DNA from: Methylotetracoccus oryzae
GTDB taxonomy: Bacteria > Pseudomonadota > Gammaproteobacteria > Methylococcales > Methylococcaceae
Assembly (NCBI RefSeq): GCF_006175985.1
Contig: NZ_SRSH01000021.1
Coordinates: 1-64,000, forward strand
Length of the DNA: 64,000 nucleotides
Reading direction: 5' to 3'
Both the position numbers and the translations under genes were made by a program. Positions within the stretch are counted from its first letter, which is position 1. Each line of letters begins with the position of its first letter. The notes under the pieces were generated by a model. That model saw nothing but the letters and a program-made list of their open reading frames with translations. It was not told the origin of the DNA and made no database searches. Positions 44,392 through 54,478 of the stretch are shown here, one piece after another.

Positions 44392-47300
44392 TCAGTCCTC
44401 CGTCAACACGCCCCCGTTCCGGTCGAAGCGTCCCCAGCGGCGCAGCACGGTCGGCAGAACCAGCAGGTTCAGTAGCGTCGACGACACCAGGCCACCGACG
44501 ATGATCGAAGCCATCGGTCCCATGATCTCCCGCCCGGGATTGTCGCTGGCGATGGCAATCGGCAGCATTGCCAGGGCCGTGACCAGTGCGGTCATCAAAA
44601 TCGAGGGCAGTCGTTCCTGAGCGCCGCGCAGTGCCGTGGCGGCGTCCCAGGGCAGCCCTTCGACTCCGACCAGACGACGATAATGCGAGATCAGCATGAT
44701 CGAGTTGCGTACGGTGATCCCGAACAGGGTCACGAAGCCGATCATGCTGCCGACCGACAGCGTCCCCCCCGTCAGATAGGCCGCGGCGATACCGCCGGCC
44801 AACGCAAACGGCAGGTTCAGCAGCGTGATAGCGACATGCCGAACGCTGCCGATCGAGATGTACACCAGCAGCAGCACGCCAAGGCCCGCCAGCAACGAGT
44901 GCGCCAGCAGTTCCCGTCGCGCCGCGGCCTGTTCGACCGCCGAACCGGTGAATTCGGGGTAGGTGTCCGGCGGGAAGCGGAGCTCGGACAGCACGCGGTC
45001 GCGCAGTTCGGTCACAAAGGACTGGGCGTCGCGGCCCTGGACGGCGCAGGTGACCGTCTGTACCCGCTGCGCGCTCTGATGCAGAACATTGTACCGGCCG
45101 CCGTTCTCCCGGATTTCAGCCACCTGGCGCAAGGGGATCAGCGTCCCGTCGGCCGTGGACAGCGGTAGCTCCCGCAAATCCTCGAGGCGGCTGCGCTTGC
45201 CCGGAACCAGGATGGTCGTGATGTCGTAGGCGCGGGCCCCTTCGAAAAAGCGCCCCACGGTCGTGCCGGCAAAGGCCGTCTGCAGGGCGTCCAGCACTTC
45301 CTTGGGCTGTAGGCCGACGCTGGCCAGTTGGTCCGGATGCAACTGCACCTCGGCCAACGGGGTCCCGGGTTGGGACCGCAGCTGCACATCCACCGCGCCG
45401 GGAATGGAACCAATCAGTGCGGCGAGCTCTCGCGCCTTGTCGTCGAGCTGCGAGAGTTCGGTGCCGTAGAGGTTGACGACGACCGGTGCGGTATAGCCGC
45501 TGATGGTTTCGTCGATCCGTTCGGTCAGAAAACTGTTCGCCTCGAACACGATGCCGGGAAAGTCCGCCAGCACGGCGCGGAGTCCCTCCAGGATCGTCTG
45601 CTGACGGGCCCCGGACGCGCGAACCTCGGGGTTCAGCCGCACTTCATATTCGCTGTAGTGCGTGCCGTAGGTGTCGGCACCGCGTTCCGCCCGGCCCGCC
45701 CACTGCGAGGTCGACTCCACACCCGGCAACGAGCGGAAGCGCTCGGTCAGACGGCTGCCGATCCGGATCGACTCGGCCAGTGCCGTGCCGGGCAGGCTGG
45801 CCGTGTGCACGATGTAATGGCCTTCGCGCAGTTTCGGCAGGAACTCGCCACCGAAGCCCGGGGTCAGTGCCAGCAGGCCGACGCAGGCCGCCAGGCTGCC
45901 GAGCGCGGTGGCTTTCGGATGGAGCATGACCCGGCCGAGGAGGCGGCGATAAAGCGACTGCAGGGCCCGCATCAAGGGGGGAGGGCGGCGATCGAGCCGC
46001 TCCGGGTCCAGCCACAGGTAGCACAGCGCCGGGGTGACGGTCAGGGCCGTCAGCAGCGACATCAGCACGGCCAGGATGTAGGTGTAGCCCAGCGGGGCGA
46101 ACAGCCGGCCGGCGACGCCGCCAAAGGTCAGCAGCGGCACGAAGACCAGGGCGATGATGAAGCTGGCGTAGACCACCGAACTGCGCACTTCGAGCGAGGC
46201 GCGGTAGACGACCTGCCAGGCGGGCAGTGGGCGGGACGCGTGCTGATTCTCTCTGAGCCGGCGAAAGATGTTTTCGGTGTCGATGATCGCGTCGTCGACC
46301 ACCTCGCCGAGGGCGATCGTCAGTCCGCCGAGCACCATGATGTTCAGATTGATGCCGGCATCGAGCAGCACCGTCACGGCGCTCAGCAGCGACAGCGGGA
46401 TGGCCAGCGCGGCGATGGCGGCGGCGCGGAGGTCGAACAGGAAGGTGCCCAACACGGCGATCACCAGCACGGCACCGATCGCCAGATGCCCCGCCAGATT
46501 GCTGACCGAACGTTGAATGTAGTCGGCGGGCCGGAACAAGCGCGGATGCAATGCAATGCCCTGCCGGGCCAGCATCGGCTCGAACTCCGCCAGCACGGCG
46601 TCGACCAGCCCGGAGACCCGCAACGTGTTGGCGCCGTGCTGACCGATGACCATCATCAGTACCGCCGGCGTCTCGCCGATCTGAGCCGCGCTGAAGCGCG
46701 GTTTGGGTGCCGTGTTGACCTTGGCGATGTCGCCCAGGGTGACGTTACCCTGCGGGCTGCGCAGCAACACGATGTGGGCGAGCGAACGGATCACGTCCGC
46801 GCCCGATGACAGTTGCAGGCTCAGCCGCTGATTGGCGTTCTCGACGAAGCCCAGGCCGACGGGCGAGGCGGCCTGGCGCGCGCTGCGCTCGAGTCCGTTG
46901 ATGCCGATCCCGTAGCGCCACAGTTTGTCGGGATCGACCTGGATTTGCAGTTGCCGCTGCTCGGCCCCGAAGACGTTGACATCGGCGACGCCCGGCACCG
47001 CAAGCAGCCGTGGTGCCAGGGTCCATTGCACCAGATCCGAGAGTTCCATCAACGGCCGGGTGGCCGAGGTCAGCCCGAGTGTCATGATGGTCGCTGACGA
47101 GGACGACAGCGGCACCAGGATCGGCGGGCCGGTGCCTGCGGGCAACTGTCCGGTGACCGTGGCGAGACGTTCGCCGACCAGTTGCCGGTTGCGGTACAGG
47201 TCGGTCCGGTCATCGAAGACCGCGACGATCACCGACAGCCCCTGTATCGATTCGGAGCGAAGCTGCCGCAAGCCGACCAGTCCGGCCAGGGCGCGCTCGA

Positions 47301-47505
47301 CCGGGAAGGTCACGAGGTTCTCGACCAGTTCCGCGGCGAGACCGGGCGCCTCGGTCTGGACCACGATCCGTTTGCCCGCGAATTCGGGAAAGATGTCGAG
47401 GCTGCTCAGCGTGATCCGGTACAGGCCATAGAGCGAGAACAACAGCGCCAGCGCGATCACGAGGCCGCGCCTGCGGACGGCGAAGCGGACGATGGCGTCG
47501 AGCAC
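44392..47505 (-). CDS. RND efflux transporter permease (CusA/CzcA-like)
   Basis: A 1,037-residue inner-membrane proton-driven pump with the usual twelve helices and two large periplasmic loops. The start is a GTG at 47505 overlapping the adaptor stop (TAGTG); it gives the standard N-terminus and length. In helix 4 the sequence GEVVDDAIIDTENIFRRL carries the proton-relay acidic residues. Compared with CzcA the first Asp is missing (ALGEVVDD instead of DFGIIVDG), while the DD pair resembles multidrug-type pumps, so the substrate class (metal or organic) is uncertain. It is translationally coupled to the adaptor gene. No outer-membrane channel gene is adjacent. Confidence 0.9.
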   Translation of the reverse strand: MLDAIVRFAVRRRGLVIALALLFSLYGLYRITLSSLDIFPEFAGKRIVVQTEAPGLAAELVENLVTFPVERALAGLVGLRQLRSESIQGLSVIVAVFDDRTDLYRNRQLVGERLATVTGQLPAGTGPPILVPLSSSSATIMTLGLTSATRPLMELSDLVQWTLAPRLLAVPGVADVNVFGAEQRQLQIQVDPDKLWRYGIGINGLERSARQAASPVGLGFVENANQRLSLQLSSGADVIRSLAHIVLLRSPQGNVTLGDIAKVNTAPKPRFSAAQIGETPAVLMMVIGQHGANTLRVSGLVDAVLAEFEPMLARQGIALHPRLFRPADYIQRSVSNLAGHLAIGAVLVIAVLGTFLFDLRAAAIAALAIPLSLLSAVTVLLDAGINLNIMVLGGLTIALGEVVDDAIIDTENIFRRLRENQHASRPLPAWQVVYRASLEVRSSVVYASFIIALVFVPLLTFGGVAGRLFAPLGYTYILAVLMSLLTALTVTPALCYLWLDPERLDRRPPPLMRALQSLYRRLLGRVMLHPKATALGSLAACVGLLALTPGFGGEFLPKLREGHYIVHTASLPGTALAESIRIGSRLTERFRSLPGVESTSQWAGRAERGADTYGTHYSEYEVRLNPEVRASGARQQTILEGLRAVLADFPGIVFEANSFLTERIDETISGYTAPVVVNLYGTELSQLDDKARELAALIGSIPGAVDVQLRSQPGTPLAEVQLHPDQLASVGLQPKEVLDALQTAFAGTTVGRFFEGARAYDITTILVPGKRSRLEDLRELPLSTADGTLIPLRQVAEIRENGGRYNVLHQSAQRVQTVTCAVQGRDAQSFVTELRDRVLSELRFPPDTYPEFTGSAVEQAAARRELLAHSLLAGLGVLLLVYISIGSVRHVAITLLNLPFALAGGIAAAYLTGGTLSVGSMIGFVTLFGITVRNSIMLISHYRRLVGVEGLPWDAATALRGAQERLPSILMTALVTALAMLPIAIASDNPGREIMGPMASIIVGGLVSSTLLNLLVLPTVLRRWGRFDRNGGVLTED

Positions 47506-48590
47506 TAATCGTCGTCCTCGCGCGGGATCTGGCGCTGCATTTCCTCGGACAGGAGCAGTTGCCCGCCGATCGTGACGATGTGCTCGCCGCCCTTGAAGCC
47601 CGAGCGCACGAACCAGTCGCTGCCGTATTCGACGGCGTCGCGCAGCGGTCGGCGCTCGAACGTGCCTGCCTGGGTTTCCACGTAAACCCAGGCCGAGCCG
47701 CCATGCCACAAGACCGCCGAGGCCGGGATGAAGACGCCGGCGGCCGTGCCGCCCCGGTTGGCGATCCACGCGTCGACCCGCATGCCGGTGCGGAGCCGCA
47801 GTGCGCTGACGTGAAAGAAGTAGGTTTCGCCCTGGACGACGCTATCGGTGTTCGGTGCCGGTGCCAGGAAGTCGGCTACGACGGCATGCTGACGGTCCCG
47901 GTTGCGGGCGACGTAGACCTGGCGGGTGCCGGCCGGCAGTTCCACATTGGCGGGTAGCGCGATCAGCAGCAGTGCTTCACGCCGCGTCAGCAGGCGGTTC
48001 CACAACTCGGAGTCTTCTTCGATCGCCAGCCGGAACAGCTCGGGGCCCCAGCTGTGCAAGGCCTCTTCGCGGATTTCGCCGAGGCGCTGGCGAGTGGTCG
48101 CGGAGCGGACCTGCGCCGCGGTCAGCTCGGAGTCGGCACGGACCAGTTCCTTGTTGGCGATGATGGCTTCCTGGTTGAGCTTCGCCAGGCGGTCGCGATT
48201 CTGGCGGGCCAGGATGCTCGACGCTTCGGCGATCTTGAACTCGGACAGCGCCGCCCGGTAGCGGGCGCGCAGTTCGAGCAAGGGGCTGAGGTCGACGATC
48301 TTGCCCAGCACGGCCATCTCGGGCTGGATCTCGGCGCGCCGCGCGACGATGATCGCGATGCCGGCCGTTCGCCGTTGAGCCTCGGTCAGCTGCACGCTTT
48401 GCGGGCTGGCCGGTGGGCCGGGGTCGCGGGATACGGCGGCCGACGGAGTGGCCGACGGGGTTTCGTCGCGGTCGTCGTCAGCCGCCGCGCCGGCCAGGGT
48501 CGGCATGCTCGCGGCCAGCGCCAGGCACAGGACGGCGGACGCAAGCTCGCCGCGTCGCCGGCGCGGAGCGCTCGTGGCGGAGCGGGTCAT
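47505..48590 (-). CDS. RND efflux periplasmic adaptor subunit
   Basis: A 361-residue membrane-fusion protein with an N-terminal signal sequence (residues about 15-37) and an acidic, Pro-rich spacer. The barrel-sandwich region is split by a helical hairpin (ARYRAALSEFKIAEA through SATTRQRLGEIREEAL), typical of HlyD/CusB adaptors, and ends with beta-barrel and membrane-proximal domains (VFIPASAVLWHGGSAWVYV). No metal-binding Met-rich segment like that of CusB is seen. It lies directly upstream of the permease and is part of a tripartite pump whose outer-membrane component is encoded elsewhere. Confidence 0.9.
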   Translation of the reverse strand: MTRSATSAPRRRRGELASAVLCLALAASMPTLAGAAADDDRDETPSATPSAAVSRDPGPPASPQSVQLTEAQRRTAGIAIIVARRAEIQPEMAVLGKIVDLSPLLELRARYRAALSEFKIAEASSILARQNRDRLAKLNQEAIIANKELVRADSELTAAQVRSATTRQRLGEIREEALHSWGPELFRLAIEEDSELWNRLLTRREALLLIALPANVELPAGTRQVYVARNRDRQHAVVADFLAPAPNTDSVVQGETYFFHVSALRLRTGMRVDAWIANRGGTAAGVFIPASAVLWHGGSAWVYVETQAGTFERRPLRDAVEYGSDWFVRSGFKGGEHIVTIGGQLLLSEEMQRQIPREDDD

Positions 48591-48663
48591 CCGGGGAAGC
48601 GGAGGTTTGCGACAGGTCCCGAGAGCGGAAATCGCCCTCCGTCAACTGCGGTCGGCCAGCCGG

Positions 48664-49623
48664 TCACGCGGGGCTCGCACCGGGTGCAGCGGTGGGATCA
48701 ACGCTCTCGCGCGGAGGCATCGCGACCCGGACGAAGCGTCCGGCTTCCTGGCGGACGAACTGCTCGAAGGCCCGCCCGGCAGCCGAGAGGCGCTTGCCGC
48801 TGCGATGGACGATGTACCACTGGCGCATGATCGGGAAGCTCTCGACATCCAGCGTGACGATCCGGCCGGCGGACAGCTCCAGCTCCACGGTGTGCAGCGA
48901 AACGATCCCCAGTCCGAGGCCGACCTCGACGCCCTGTTTGATTGCGCCGTTGGTGTTCATTTCCATGCTGGCATTGATGGCCAGCCCGCGTTCCGCAAAG
49001 AACCGCTCGACCGAGCTCCGCGTGCCGGAGCCTTGTTCCCGCATCAGGAACGTTTCCTGCCGGAGTTCTTCGAGCGGGATGCCCTTCCGGGCCGCCATCG
49101 GATGATGCGGCGGGGCGATGACGACCAGGGGGTTGTCCATGAAAGCTTCGGCGACCAGATCGCCGTCCTCGGGCGGTTGTCCCATCAGCACGATGTCCGC
49201 TTCATTGTCGTCCAGCATGACCAGCAGACCCTTGCGGTTCGTGACCTTGAAATTCACCCGCACCTTGGGATACCGGGCGCAGAAATCGGCGAGCAGCCGG
49301 ATGGCGAAATAGCGCACCGTGCTGGCGACGGCCACGACCAGGCGTCCGGCGTCGGTGCCCTTCAATTCCTCGACGATCTGATCGGCTTCCTCGAGTTGCT
49401 GCGAGATCGTCCGGCTGAGCCGGTAAAGCTCTTCGCCGGCCCGCGTCAGATAAATCTTCTTGCCCAGGCGTTCGAACAACGGCAATCCGACAGCCTCCTC
49501 GAACTGCTTGATCTGCATCGATACGGCCGGTTGCGTCAGATAAAGCTCCTCGGCCGCACGGGTGAAACTGAGGCGCCGGGCGACGCGTTCGAAGACTTTG
49601 AGTTGGCGCAGCGTGATGTTCAT
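48664..49623 (-). CDS. cbbR: LysR-family regulator, CbbR type
   Basis: A 319-residue LysR-type activator. The N-terminal helix-turn-helix (LRQLKVFERVARRLSFTR, then LTQPAVSMQIKQFEEAVG) matches CbbR proteins closely, and an effector-binding domain follows. CbbR senses Calvin-cycle metabolites and activates CO2-fixation genes. The divergent position next to phosphoribulokinase supports this assignment. A TNA-N7-TNA box sits just before its start codon, suitable for autoregulation and control of prk. Confidence 0.9.
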   Translation of the reverse strand: MNITLRQLKVFERVARRLSFTRAAEELYLTQPAVSMQIKQFEEAVGLPLFERLGKKIYLTRAGEELYRLSRTISQQLEEADQIVEELKGTDAGRLVVAVASTVRYFAIRLLADFCARYPKVRVNFKVTNRKGLLVMLDDNEADIVLMGQPPEDGDLVAEAFMDNPLVVIAPPHHPMAARKGIPLEELRQETFLMREQGSGTRSSVERFFAERGLAINASMEMNTNGAIKQGVEVGLGLGIVSLHTVELELSAGRIVTLDVESFPIMRQWYIVHRSGKRLSAAGRAFEQFVRQEAGRFVRVAMPPRESVDPTAAPGASPA

Positions 49624-49635
49624 CGTGGCGCTAGG

Positions 49636-49650
49636 ATAACGATCCCTTAT
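49636..49650. promoter_or_regulatory. LysR-type (CbbR) binding box
   Basis: ATAACGATCCCTTAT contains TAA, seven bases, TTA, an exact TNA-N7-TNA motif with dyad symmetry ATAA/TTAT. It lies 13 bases upstream of the cbbR start in the cbbR-prk spacer, the expected place for a CbbR site. Confidence 0.6.
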
Positions 49651-49755
49651 CGGTGACGGTCTGTTTGCCCTGTCGGCTTATGTTACCAAAGCCGCCCCGC
49701 GGTAGCGCAGAGCCGGTTGGCTGCCGGATTCGGTGGGGGTTGCCCGACCCGCGCC

Positions 49756-49785
49756 GTGACAAGTCCCAGCGCAGTGGTGGATAAT
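49756..49785 (+). promoter_or_regulatory. sigma-70 promoter candidate for prk
   Basis: GTGACA (49756-49761) and GATAAT (49780-49785) are separated by 18 bases; each differs from consensus by one base. Transcription would start near 49792, leaving a 190-base leader before the prk ATG at 49982. The rest of the 49651-49981 spacer shows no other feature. Confidence 0.5.
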
Positions 49786-49981
49786 TCAGGCGCTATAGCG
49801 GTCGAACGATCTGCGTTTCGATTGGGTGGAACCGGTATGGCGTACGATGCGTTCGAAGGGAGCGCGGCGGCACGGGACGGGTGACGGGATTGTGGCTTCC
49901 TTGTCCGCCGTCGGGCAGCCGGTCGCGACGGAACTCTCGGCACAGCAGAGCGAACGAATCACCGCGGGCAACACGGCCGTC

Positions 49982-50860
49982 ATGTCGAAGAAGCATCCGA
50001 TCATCGTGACGACCGGCTCCTCCGGGGCCGGGACCACGACGGTCAAAACGGCGTTCGAGCATTTGTTCATGCGGCTGAACATCAAGGCCGCCATCATCGA
50101 GGGCGATAGCTACCATCGCTACGACCGCACGGAAATGCGTCGCCGGATCGCCAGGGCGAATGCCTTGCAGGAGCATTTCAGCCACTTCTCGATTCAGGCG
50201 AACGTGCTCGACGAACTCGAGGCGCTGTTTCGTCAGTACGGCAAGGACGGCACCGGCCGGCGCCGGCACTATATCCACGACGATGAAGAGGGCGCGCGCT
50301 TTGGGGGCTTGAAGCCCGGTACCTTCACCGAATGGGAGGATCTGCCGCCGGACACCGATTTGCTGTTCTACGAGGGACTGCACGGTGCCGTGGTGACCGA
50401 CACACTGAATCTGCCGCAATACGCGGATCTGCTGATCGGCGTCGTGCCCATCCTGAACCTCGAGTGGATCCAGAAAATCCATCGCGACACGGCCGAACGC
50501 GGCTACAAGCCCGAGGACGTGACCGACACCATCCTGCGCCGCATGCCCGATTACGTCACCGTCATCACGCCGCAGTTTGCGCTGACCGATATCAACTTCC
50601 AGCGCGTGCCGACGGTCGATACGTCTAACCCCTTCATTGCGCGCGACATACCGACGGCCGACGAAAGCCTCGTGATCATCCGGATCAACGATCCCGAAAA
50701 ATTCGGCGTGGATTTCCCCGGTCTGCTGTCGATGGTGCAGAACTCCTTCATGTCACGCTGGAATACCGTGGTCGTGCCTGGCGGCAAGGTCGGCATGGCG
50801 ATGGAAATCATCTTCCGGCCCATCCTCGAACGCATGATGGAGCAGCGTCGCGCGGCATGA
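49982..50860 (+). CDS. prk: phosphoribulokinase, class I
   Basis: A 292-residue enzyme that phosphorylates ribulose 5-phosphate to ribulose 1,5-bisphosphate, the substrate of RuBisCO. The P-loop is GSSGAGTTT at 12-20, and the class I features ([35 protein letters not shown]) are clear. Class I proteobacterial enzymes are about 290 residues, so the ATG at 49982 is preferred; the frame stays open upstream, and a GTG at 49826 would add 52 residues without homology. No RuBisCO gene is in the window. ubiD follows after ten bases. Confidence 0.94.
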   Translation: MSKKHPIIVTTGSSGAGTTTVKTAFEHLFMRLNIKAAIIEGDSYHRYDRTEMRRRIARANALQEHFSHFSIQANVLDELEALFRQYGKDGTGRRRHYIHDDEEGARFGGLKPGTFTEWEDLPPDTDLLFYEGLHGAVVTDTLNLPQYADLLIGVVPILNLEWIQKIHRDTAERGYKPEDVTDTILRRMPDYVTVITPQFALTDINFQRVPTVDTSNPFIARDIPTADESLVIIRINDPEKFGVDFPGLLSMVQNSFMSRWNTVVVPGGKVGMAMEIIFRPILERMMEQRRAA

Positions 50861-50870
50861 GAACGACGGC

Positions 50871-52346
50871 ATGAAATACCGGGATTTGCGGGAGTTCATC
50901 TCCCAGCTGGAAGAACAGGGTGAGCTCAGGCGTATCGGCATCGAGGTCGATCCTTACCTGGAAATCACCGAAATCTGCGACCGGACCCTGCGGCGCGCCG
51001 GGCCGGCGCTGCTGTTCGAACGCTGCCGCGGCTCGGATGTGCCGCTGCTGGGCAACTTGTTCGGCACGCCGCAGCGCGTCGCACTCGGCATGGGTGAGAG
51101 CAGCGTCGAAGCCCTGCGCGAGGTCGGCAAACTGCTGGCCTTCCTGAAGGAGCCGGATCCGCCCAAGGGCGTGCGCGACATGTTCGACAAGCTGCCGCTG
51201 TTCAGGCAGGTGCTGAACATGCCGGTCAAGGAATTGCGCAACGCGCCCTGTCAGGAGCTGATCCTGTCGGGCAGCGATATCGACCTCGGCCGCTATCCGG
51301 TCCAGACCTGCTGGCCGGGCGATGTCGGCCCGCTGATCACCTGGGCGCTGGTCATCACGCGCGGCCCGCACAAGGAGCGGCAGAATCTCGGGATCTACCG
51401 GTTGCAGGTGCTGGAGCGCAACAAGGTCATCATGCGCTGGCTGGCCCACCGCGGCGGCGCGCTGGATTTTCGCGACTGGCAGGCGGCCCATCCCGGGCAG
51501 CCCTTCCCGATCGCAGTGGCGCTGGGCGCAGACCCGGCCACGATCCTCGGCGCGGTCACGCCGGTCCCCGACACGCTGTCGGAATACGCGTTCGCCGGCT
51601 TGCTGCGCGGCTCCAAGACCGAAGTGGCCAAGGCACAGCTCAGCGAACTGCGGGTGCCGGCCAGTGCCGAAATCGTGCTCGAAGGGTTTCTGTATCCGGA
51701 CGACAATGCGCCCGAGGGGCCGTTCGGCGACCATACCGGGTATTACAACGAGGTCGAGAGCTTCCCGGTGTTCACGATCGAGCGGATCACGCAACGGCAG
51801 GCGCCGATCTATCACAGCACCTATACCGGCCGCCCGCCCGACGAGCCCGCGATCCTCGGCGTCGCGCTGAACGAGGTCTTCGTGCCCATTCTGCAGAAGC
51901 AGTTTCCCGAGATCGTCGATTTCTATCTGCCGCCCGAGGGCTGTTCCTACCGGCTGGCGGTCGTTAGCATGAAGAAGCAATACCCGGGGCATGCGAAGCG
52001 GGTCATGTTCGGCGTATGGTCCTTCCTGCGGCAGTTCATGTACACAAAGTTCGTCATCGTCGTTGACGACGACGTCGACGTGCGCGAGTGGAAGGACGTC
52101 GTGTGGGCCATCACCACGCGGATGGATCCGGCGCGCGACCTGACCCTGATCGAGCACACGCCGATCGATTACCTGGATTTCGCGTCGCCGGTGTCCGGGC
52201 TCGGTTCGAAGGCCGGCTTCGATGCCACGAACAAATGGCCGGGAGAAACCAGCCGCGAATGGGGCGTGCCGATCCGGATGCGCGACGACGTCCGCGAACG
52301 GGTCGATGCCTTGTGGGGCAGCCTGGGCATCGACCCGGCCCCGTAA
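50871..52346 (+). CDS. ubiD: 4-hydroxy-3-polyprenylbenzoate decarboxylase (UbiD)
   Basis: A 491-residue prenylated-FMN-dependent decarboxylase acting in ubiquinone biosynthesis. Family features include the N-terminal [20 protein letters not shown] and the active-site region [14 protein letters not shown] with catalytic acidic residues. Length equals that of E. coli UbiD. It starts ten bases after prk, so both are likely co-transcribed, an unusual pairing. The flavin prenyltransferase gene (ubiX) is not in the window. Confidence 0.94.
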   Translation: MKYRDLREFISQLEEQGELRRIGIEVDPYLEITEICDRTLRRAGPALLFERCRGSDVPLLGNLFGTPQRVALGMGESSVEALREVGKLLAFLKEPDPPKGVRDMFDKLPLFRQVLNMPVKELRNAPCQELILSGSDIDLGRYPVQTCWPGDVGPLITWALVITRGPHKERQNLGIYRLQVLERNKVIMRWLAHRGGALDFRDWQAAHPGQPFPIAVALGADPATILGAVTPVPDTLSEYAFAGLLRGSKTEVAKAQLSELRVPASAEIVLEGFLYPDDNAPEGPFGDHTGYYNEVESFPVFTIERITQRQAPIYHSTYTGRPPDEPAILGVALNEVFVPILQKQFPEIVDFYLPPEGCSYRLAVVSMKKQYPGHAKRVMFGVWSFLRQFMYTKFVIVVDDDVDVREWKDVVWAITTRMDPARDLTLIEHTPIDYLDFASPVSGLGSKAGFDATNKWPGETSREWGVPIRMRDDVRERVDALWGSLGIDPAP

Positions 52347-52368
52347 GTACCCCGAATCATATCCGTCG

Positions 52369-53067
52369 ATGAGGCGACCCCTTCACTCGTTCGGTCGACG
52401 GCTTGCGGCGCTTGCGTTCGCCGCGGCGCTTGCGGGTTGTGCCGCAACCCCGGACAAGCCCGCTTGGCCTGACTCCTTCGTGTCGCGGCTCGCGGCCCAG
52501 GCGCTGATTCAGCAACTCAATGCCGAACTCCTGGCCAGCCGCACGGCGACCGCGACGCTCGAAGCCTGGTGCGGCTCCCATCGTCTCGCCGACCCTCCGC
52601 GCGTCTTTGTCCATCGCGTCAGGTCGGGCGACGTCGCACCCACGCCCGAGCAGCGCGAGCGGCTGCGCGTCGAGCCGGAAACCGAGATCAAGTATCGCCG
52701 CGTCCAGCTGCGCTGCGGCGACCGGGTGCTGTCGGAGGCCGAGAACTGGTACGTGCCCGACCGGCTCGAGCCGGAGATGAACGGGCTGCTGGAAACCACC
52801 GACATCCCCTTCGGCAAGGTCGTCAAGCCGCTGGACCCGTCCCGCAGGACCTTCGCCTCGAAGGTGCTGTGGTCACCGCTGTCTGCCGGCTGGGAACTCG
52901 AGCCGCAGATGACCGACCGGGATTCCGAGCAGCCTCTCACTATGCCCGCGGCCTTGTTCGAGCACCGCGCACTGCTATTCGACCGTGCCTACCGCCCCCT
53001 GGCTGAGTTGCATGAGGTCTATCGACGCGATCTGCTCGATTTCCCGCTGATGCCGAGCGAGGACTGA
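52369..53067 (+). CDS. lipoprotein with a possible chorismate-lyase-like domain
   Basis: A 232-residue lipoprotein: the signal LAALAFAAALAGC ends in a lipobox with Cys24. The mature part contains VRSGDVAPTPEQRERLRV, then RRVQLRCGDRVLSEAENWYVP and LLETTDIPFGKVV, a pattern reminiscent of the chorismate-lyase (UbiC/DUF98) fold, in which an active-site Arg and Glu flank this region. The resemblance is by eye and needs a profile search. It begins 22 bases after ubiD, so it may be co-transcribed with prk and ubiD. A true UbiC is cytoplasmic, so an exported lipoprotein would be unusual. Confidence 0.7.
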   Translation: MRRPLHSFGRRLAALAFAAALAGCAATPDKPAWPDSFVSRLAAQALIQQLNAELLASRTATATLEAWCGSHRLADPPRVFVHRVRSGDVAPTPEQRERLRVEPETEIKYRRVQLRCGDRVLSEAENWYVPDRLEPEMNGLLETTDIPFGKVVKPLDPSRRTFASKVLWSPLSAGWELEPQMTDRDSEQPLTMPAALFEHRALLFDRAYRPLAELHEVYRRDLLDFPLMPSED

Positions 53068-53239
53068 GTCCGTCAGGCAGCGAATCGGGCCGCTGTTGGA
53101 TGGGGAAAGCGCAGGGAATCAGCCACACGCGGCGCGGCACCCGTCAAGGTGGTGGTCCGACGTTGACGAACGCCGTCACACGAGATGTGCCGGTGAATGT
53201 TCGCGGTGCTGTCCGCCACCATGTGCGGACCGCGCCCGT

Positions 53240-54028
53240 TCAGGACAATCGTGAAGCAGCCCGCAATTCAGCCTTCGCGATCCTTGCTTTGCCTGCTCCG
53301 CGATCGGCCTGGATCGCCAGCGTCTTGACCAGATGCCTGATCTGCTTCAGGTCACAACGGTAAACATCGCGCTTCACCTTGCGCAATAGCTTCTTGCGCC
53401 GAAATTCTGCGATGGCTCTGGAAATGTTCTCCGGAGCGACTCCCATCACGGCCGCCATGTCCTGCCGCCGCAACAAGTTGATCTCGAGGTGGTCGCTTGA
53501 GGTTTCAGTGGCTATCTGGTCGGCAATGAGCCGCAAAATCCGCAGCGCAATCGGACCGCTGGAGTAGCGCGACAGGCTCCGGTCTGCAAATTCGAGATTG
53601 GCTTGCCATAGGGACATCAGTTGCCGGTAGACCCCGGCATCAGTGCTTCCCAAAGTGGCGAGAACAGCGACGGGAATCCGGCAGATCTGGGCGGATCGGA
53701 TAGCGACCGCACCGTACCGCATGGGCTGCCCAAGCACTGCCTCCAGACCGACTGCGCTGCCGCGCCCCGCCAGCAGCATGATGCGTTCCGTTCCGCCTTC
53801 GGAATAGTCGATCACCTTCACCAGACCTGAGCGAATGATTACGATCGCCTGCGGGTTGTCTGTAGAGCGAAAGACGGACTCTCCCGCAACCACCTCGCGA
53901 TACTTGACCGTCGCGGTCGGGTTGCGCAACACAGGGCGGCAGCGGCTGGCAGCCGAAGGATCCATCAGACACTGCAGGCGGCAGCAGTCGGGACAACACT
54001 CTGAGTGGGCCGGCGCTCCGCCGTTCAT
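53240..54028 (-). CDS. Crp/Fnr-family regulator with Cys-rich N-terminus
   Basis: A 262-residue regulator. A cyclic-nucleotide-binding-like beta-roll (about 38-150) is followed by a winged helix with RRQDMAAVMGVAPENISRAIAEF. In the recognition helix E-x-x-S-R is conserved exactly as in FNR, so an FNR-like TTGAT-N4-ATCAA site is predicted. The N-terminus holds six Cys in 30 residues (11, 12, 15, 16, 20, 30), suggesting an iron-sulfur or thiol redox sensor. A start at Met22 would remove five of them, so start choice matters; neither start has a strong ribosome site. It is divergent from the secreted-protein genes at 54479-57696. Confidence 0.87.
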   Translation of the reverse strand: MNGGAPAHSECCPDCCRLQCLMDPSAASRCRPVLRNPTATVKYREVVAGESVFRSTDNPQAIVIIRSGLVKVIDYSEGGTERIMLLAGRGSAVGLEAVLGQPMRYGAVAIRSAQICRIPVAVLATLGSTDAGVYRQLMSLWQANLEFADRSLSRYSSGPIALRILRLIADQIATETSSDHLEINLLRRQDMAAVMGVAPENISRAIAEFRRKKLLRKVKRDVYRCDLKQIRHLVKTLAIQADRGAGKARIAKAELRAASRLS

Positions 54029-54478
54029 TTCGAATACCGCGCGATGGTCTCTCGGAAGGGTCGTCGGACCGGGGGGGTCGCATCCATCGGTTGCCCTCGC
54101 TGTTGCCGTGAATCATCAGTCTTCACTGATGCGCAGTTTGCGGTGAGCCCAGACGGCAGACAATTGGCAGAACTGCCTAGTTCGAACGCCTTACCCCATG
54201 TTCGGACACCGTGTGCCGAACCGCCATGCCGGGCTCGGTGTTCGCTGACTCCTCTGCCAGATCCAGGACCGGCGCGTCATTCCCGTCGCAATCTTTTTCA
54301 AAGAAGTGACGAACGTCAGTTACCGGCGGCCTTCCACTGAATACAGTTGCGTCGAGTCTTGTGTGAGTGGGCAGGGACGCGGCTTCTGCGGGCAGGAAAG
54401 CCCTTGCCTCACGCGAGGCGATAACGTCTAGACAAAAAATGGCGAAGGGATCTTGCGATTCAACGAAGGAATGCAGCC
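54029..54478. other. intergenic region between the Crp/Fnr-type gene and the secreted-protein cluster
   Basis: No gene is recognised in these 450 bases. A small hairpin (GCCTC, ACGC, GAGGC) lies near 54409-54424. No canonical FNR box was seen. GGAA about ten bases before 54479 serves as ribosome site for the next gene. Confidence 0.4.

Noticed and set aside
45328..46809. 493-codon plus-strand open frame opposite the RND permease
   Set aside because: Antisense to a well-recognised gene; the product is Gln/Arg/His-rich low complexity, typical of a shadow frame.
50808..52157. 449-codon minus-strand open frame opposite ubiD
   Set aside because: Antisense to ubiD, without a family match or ribosome site.
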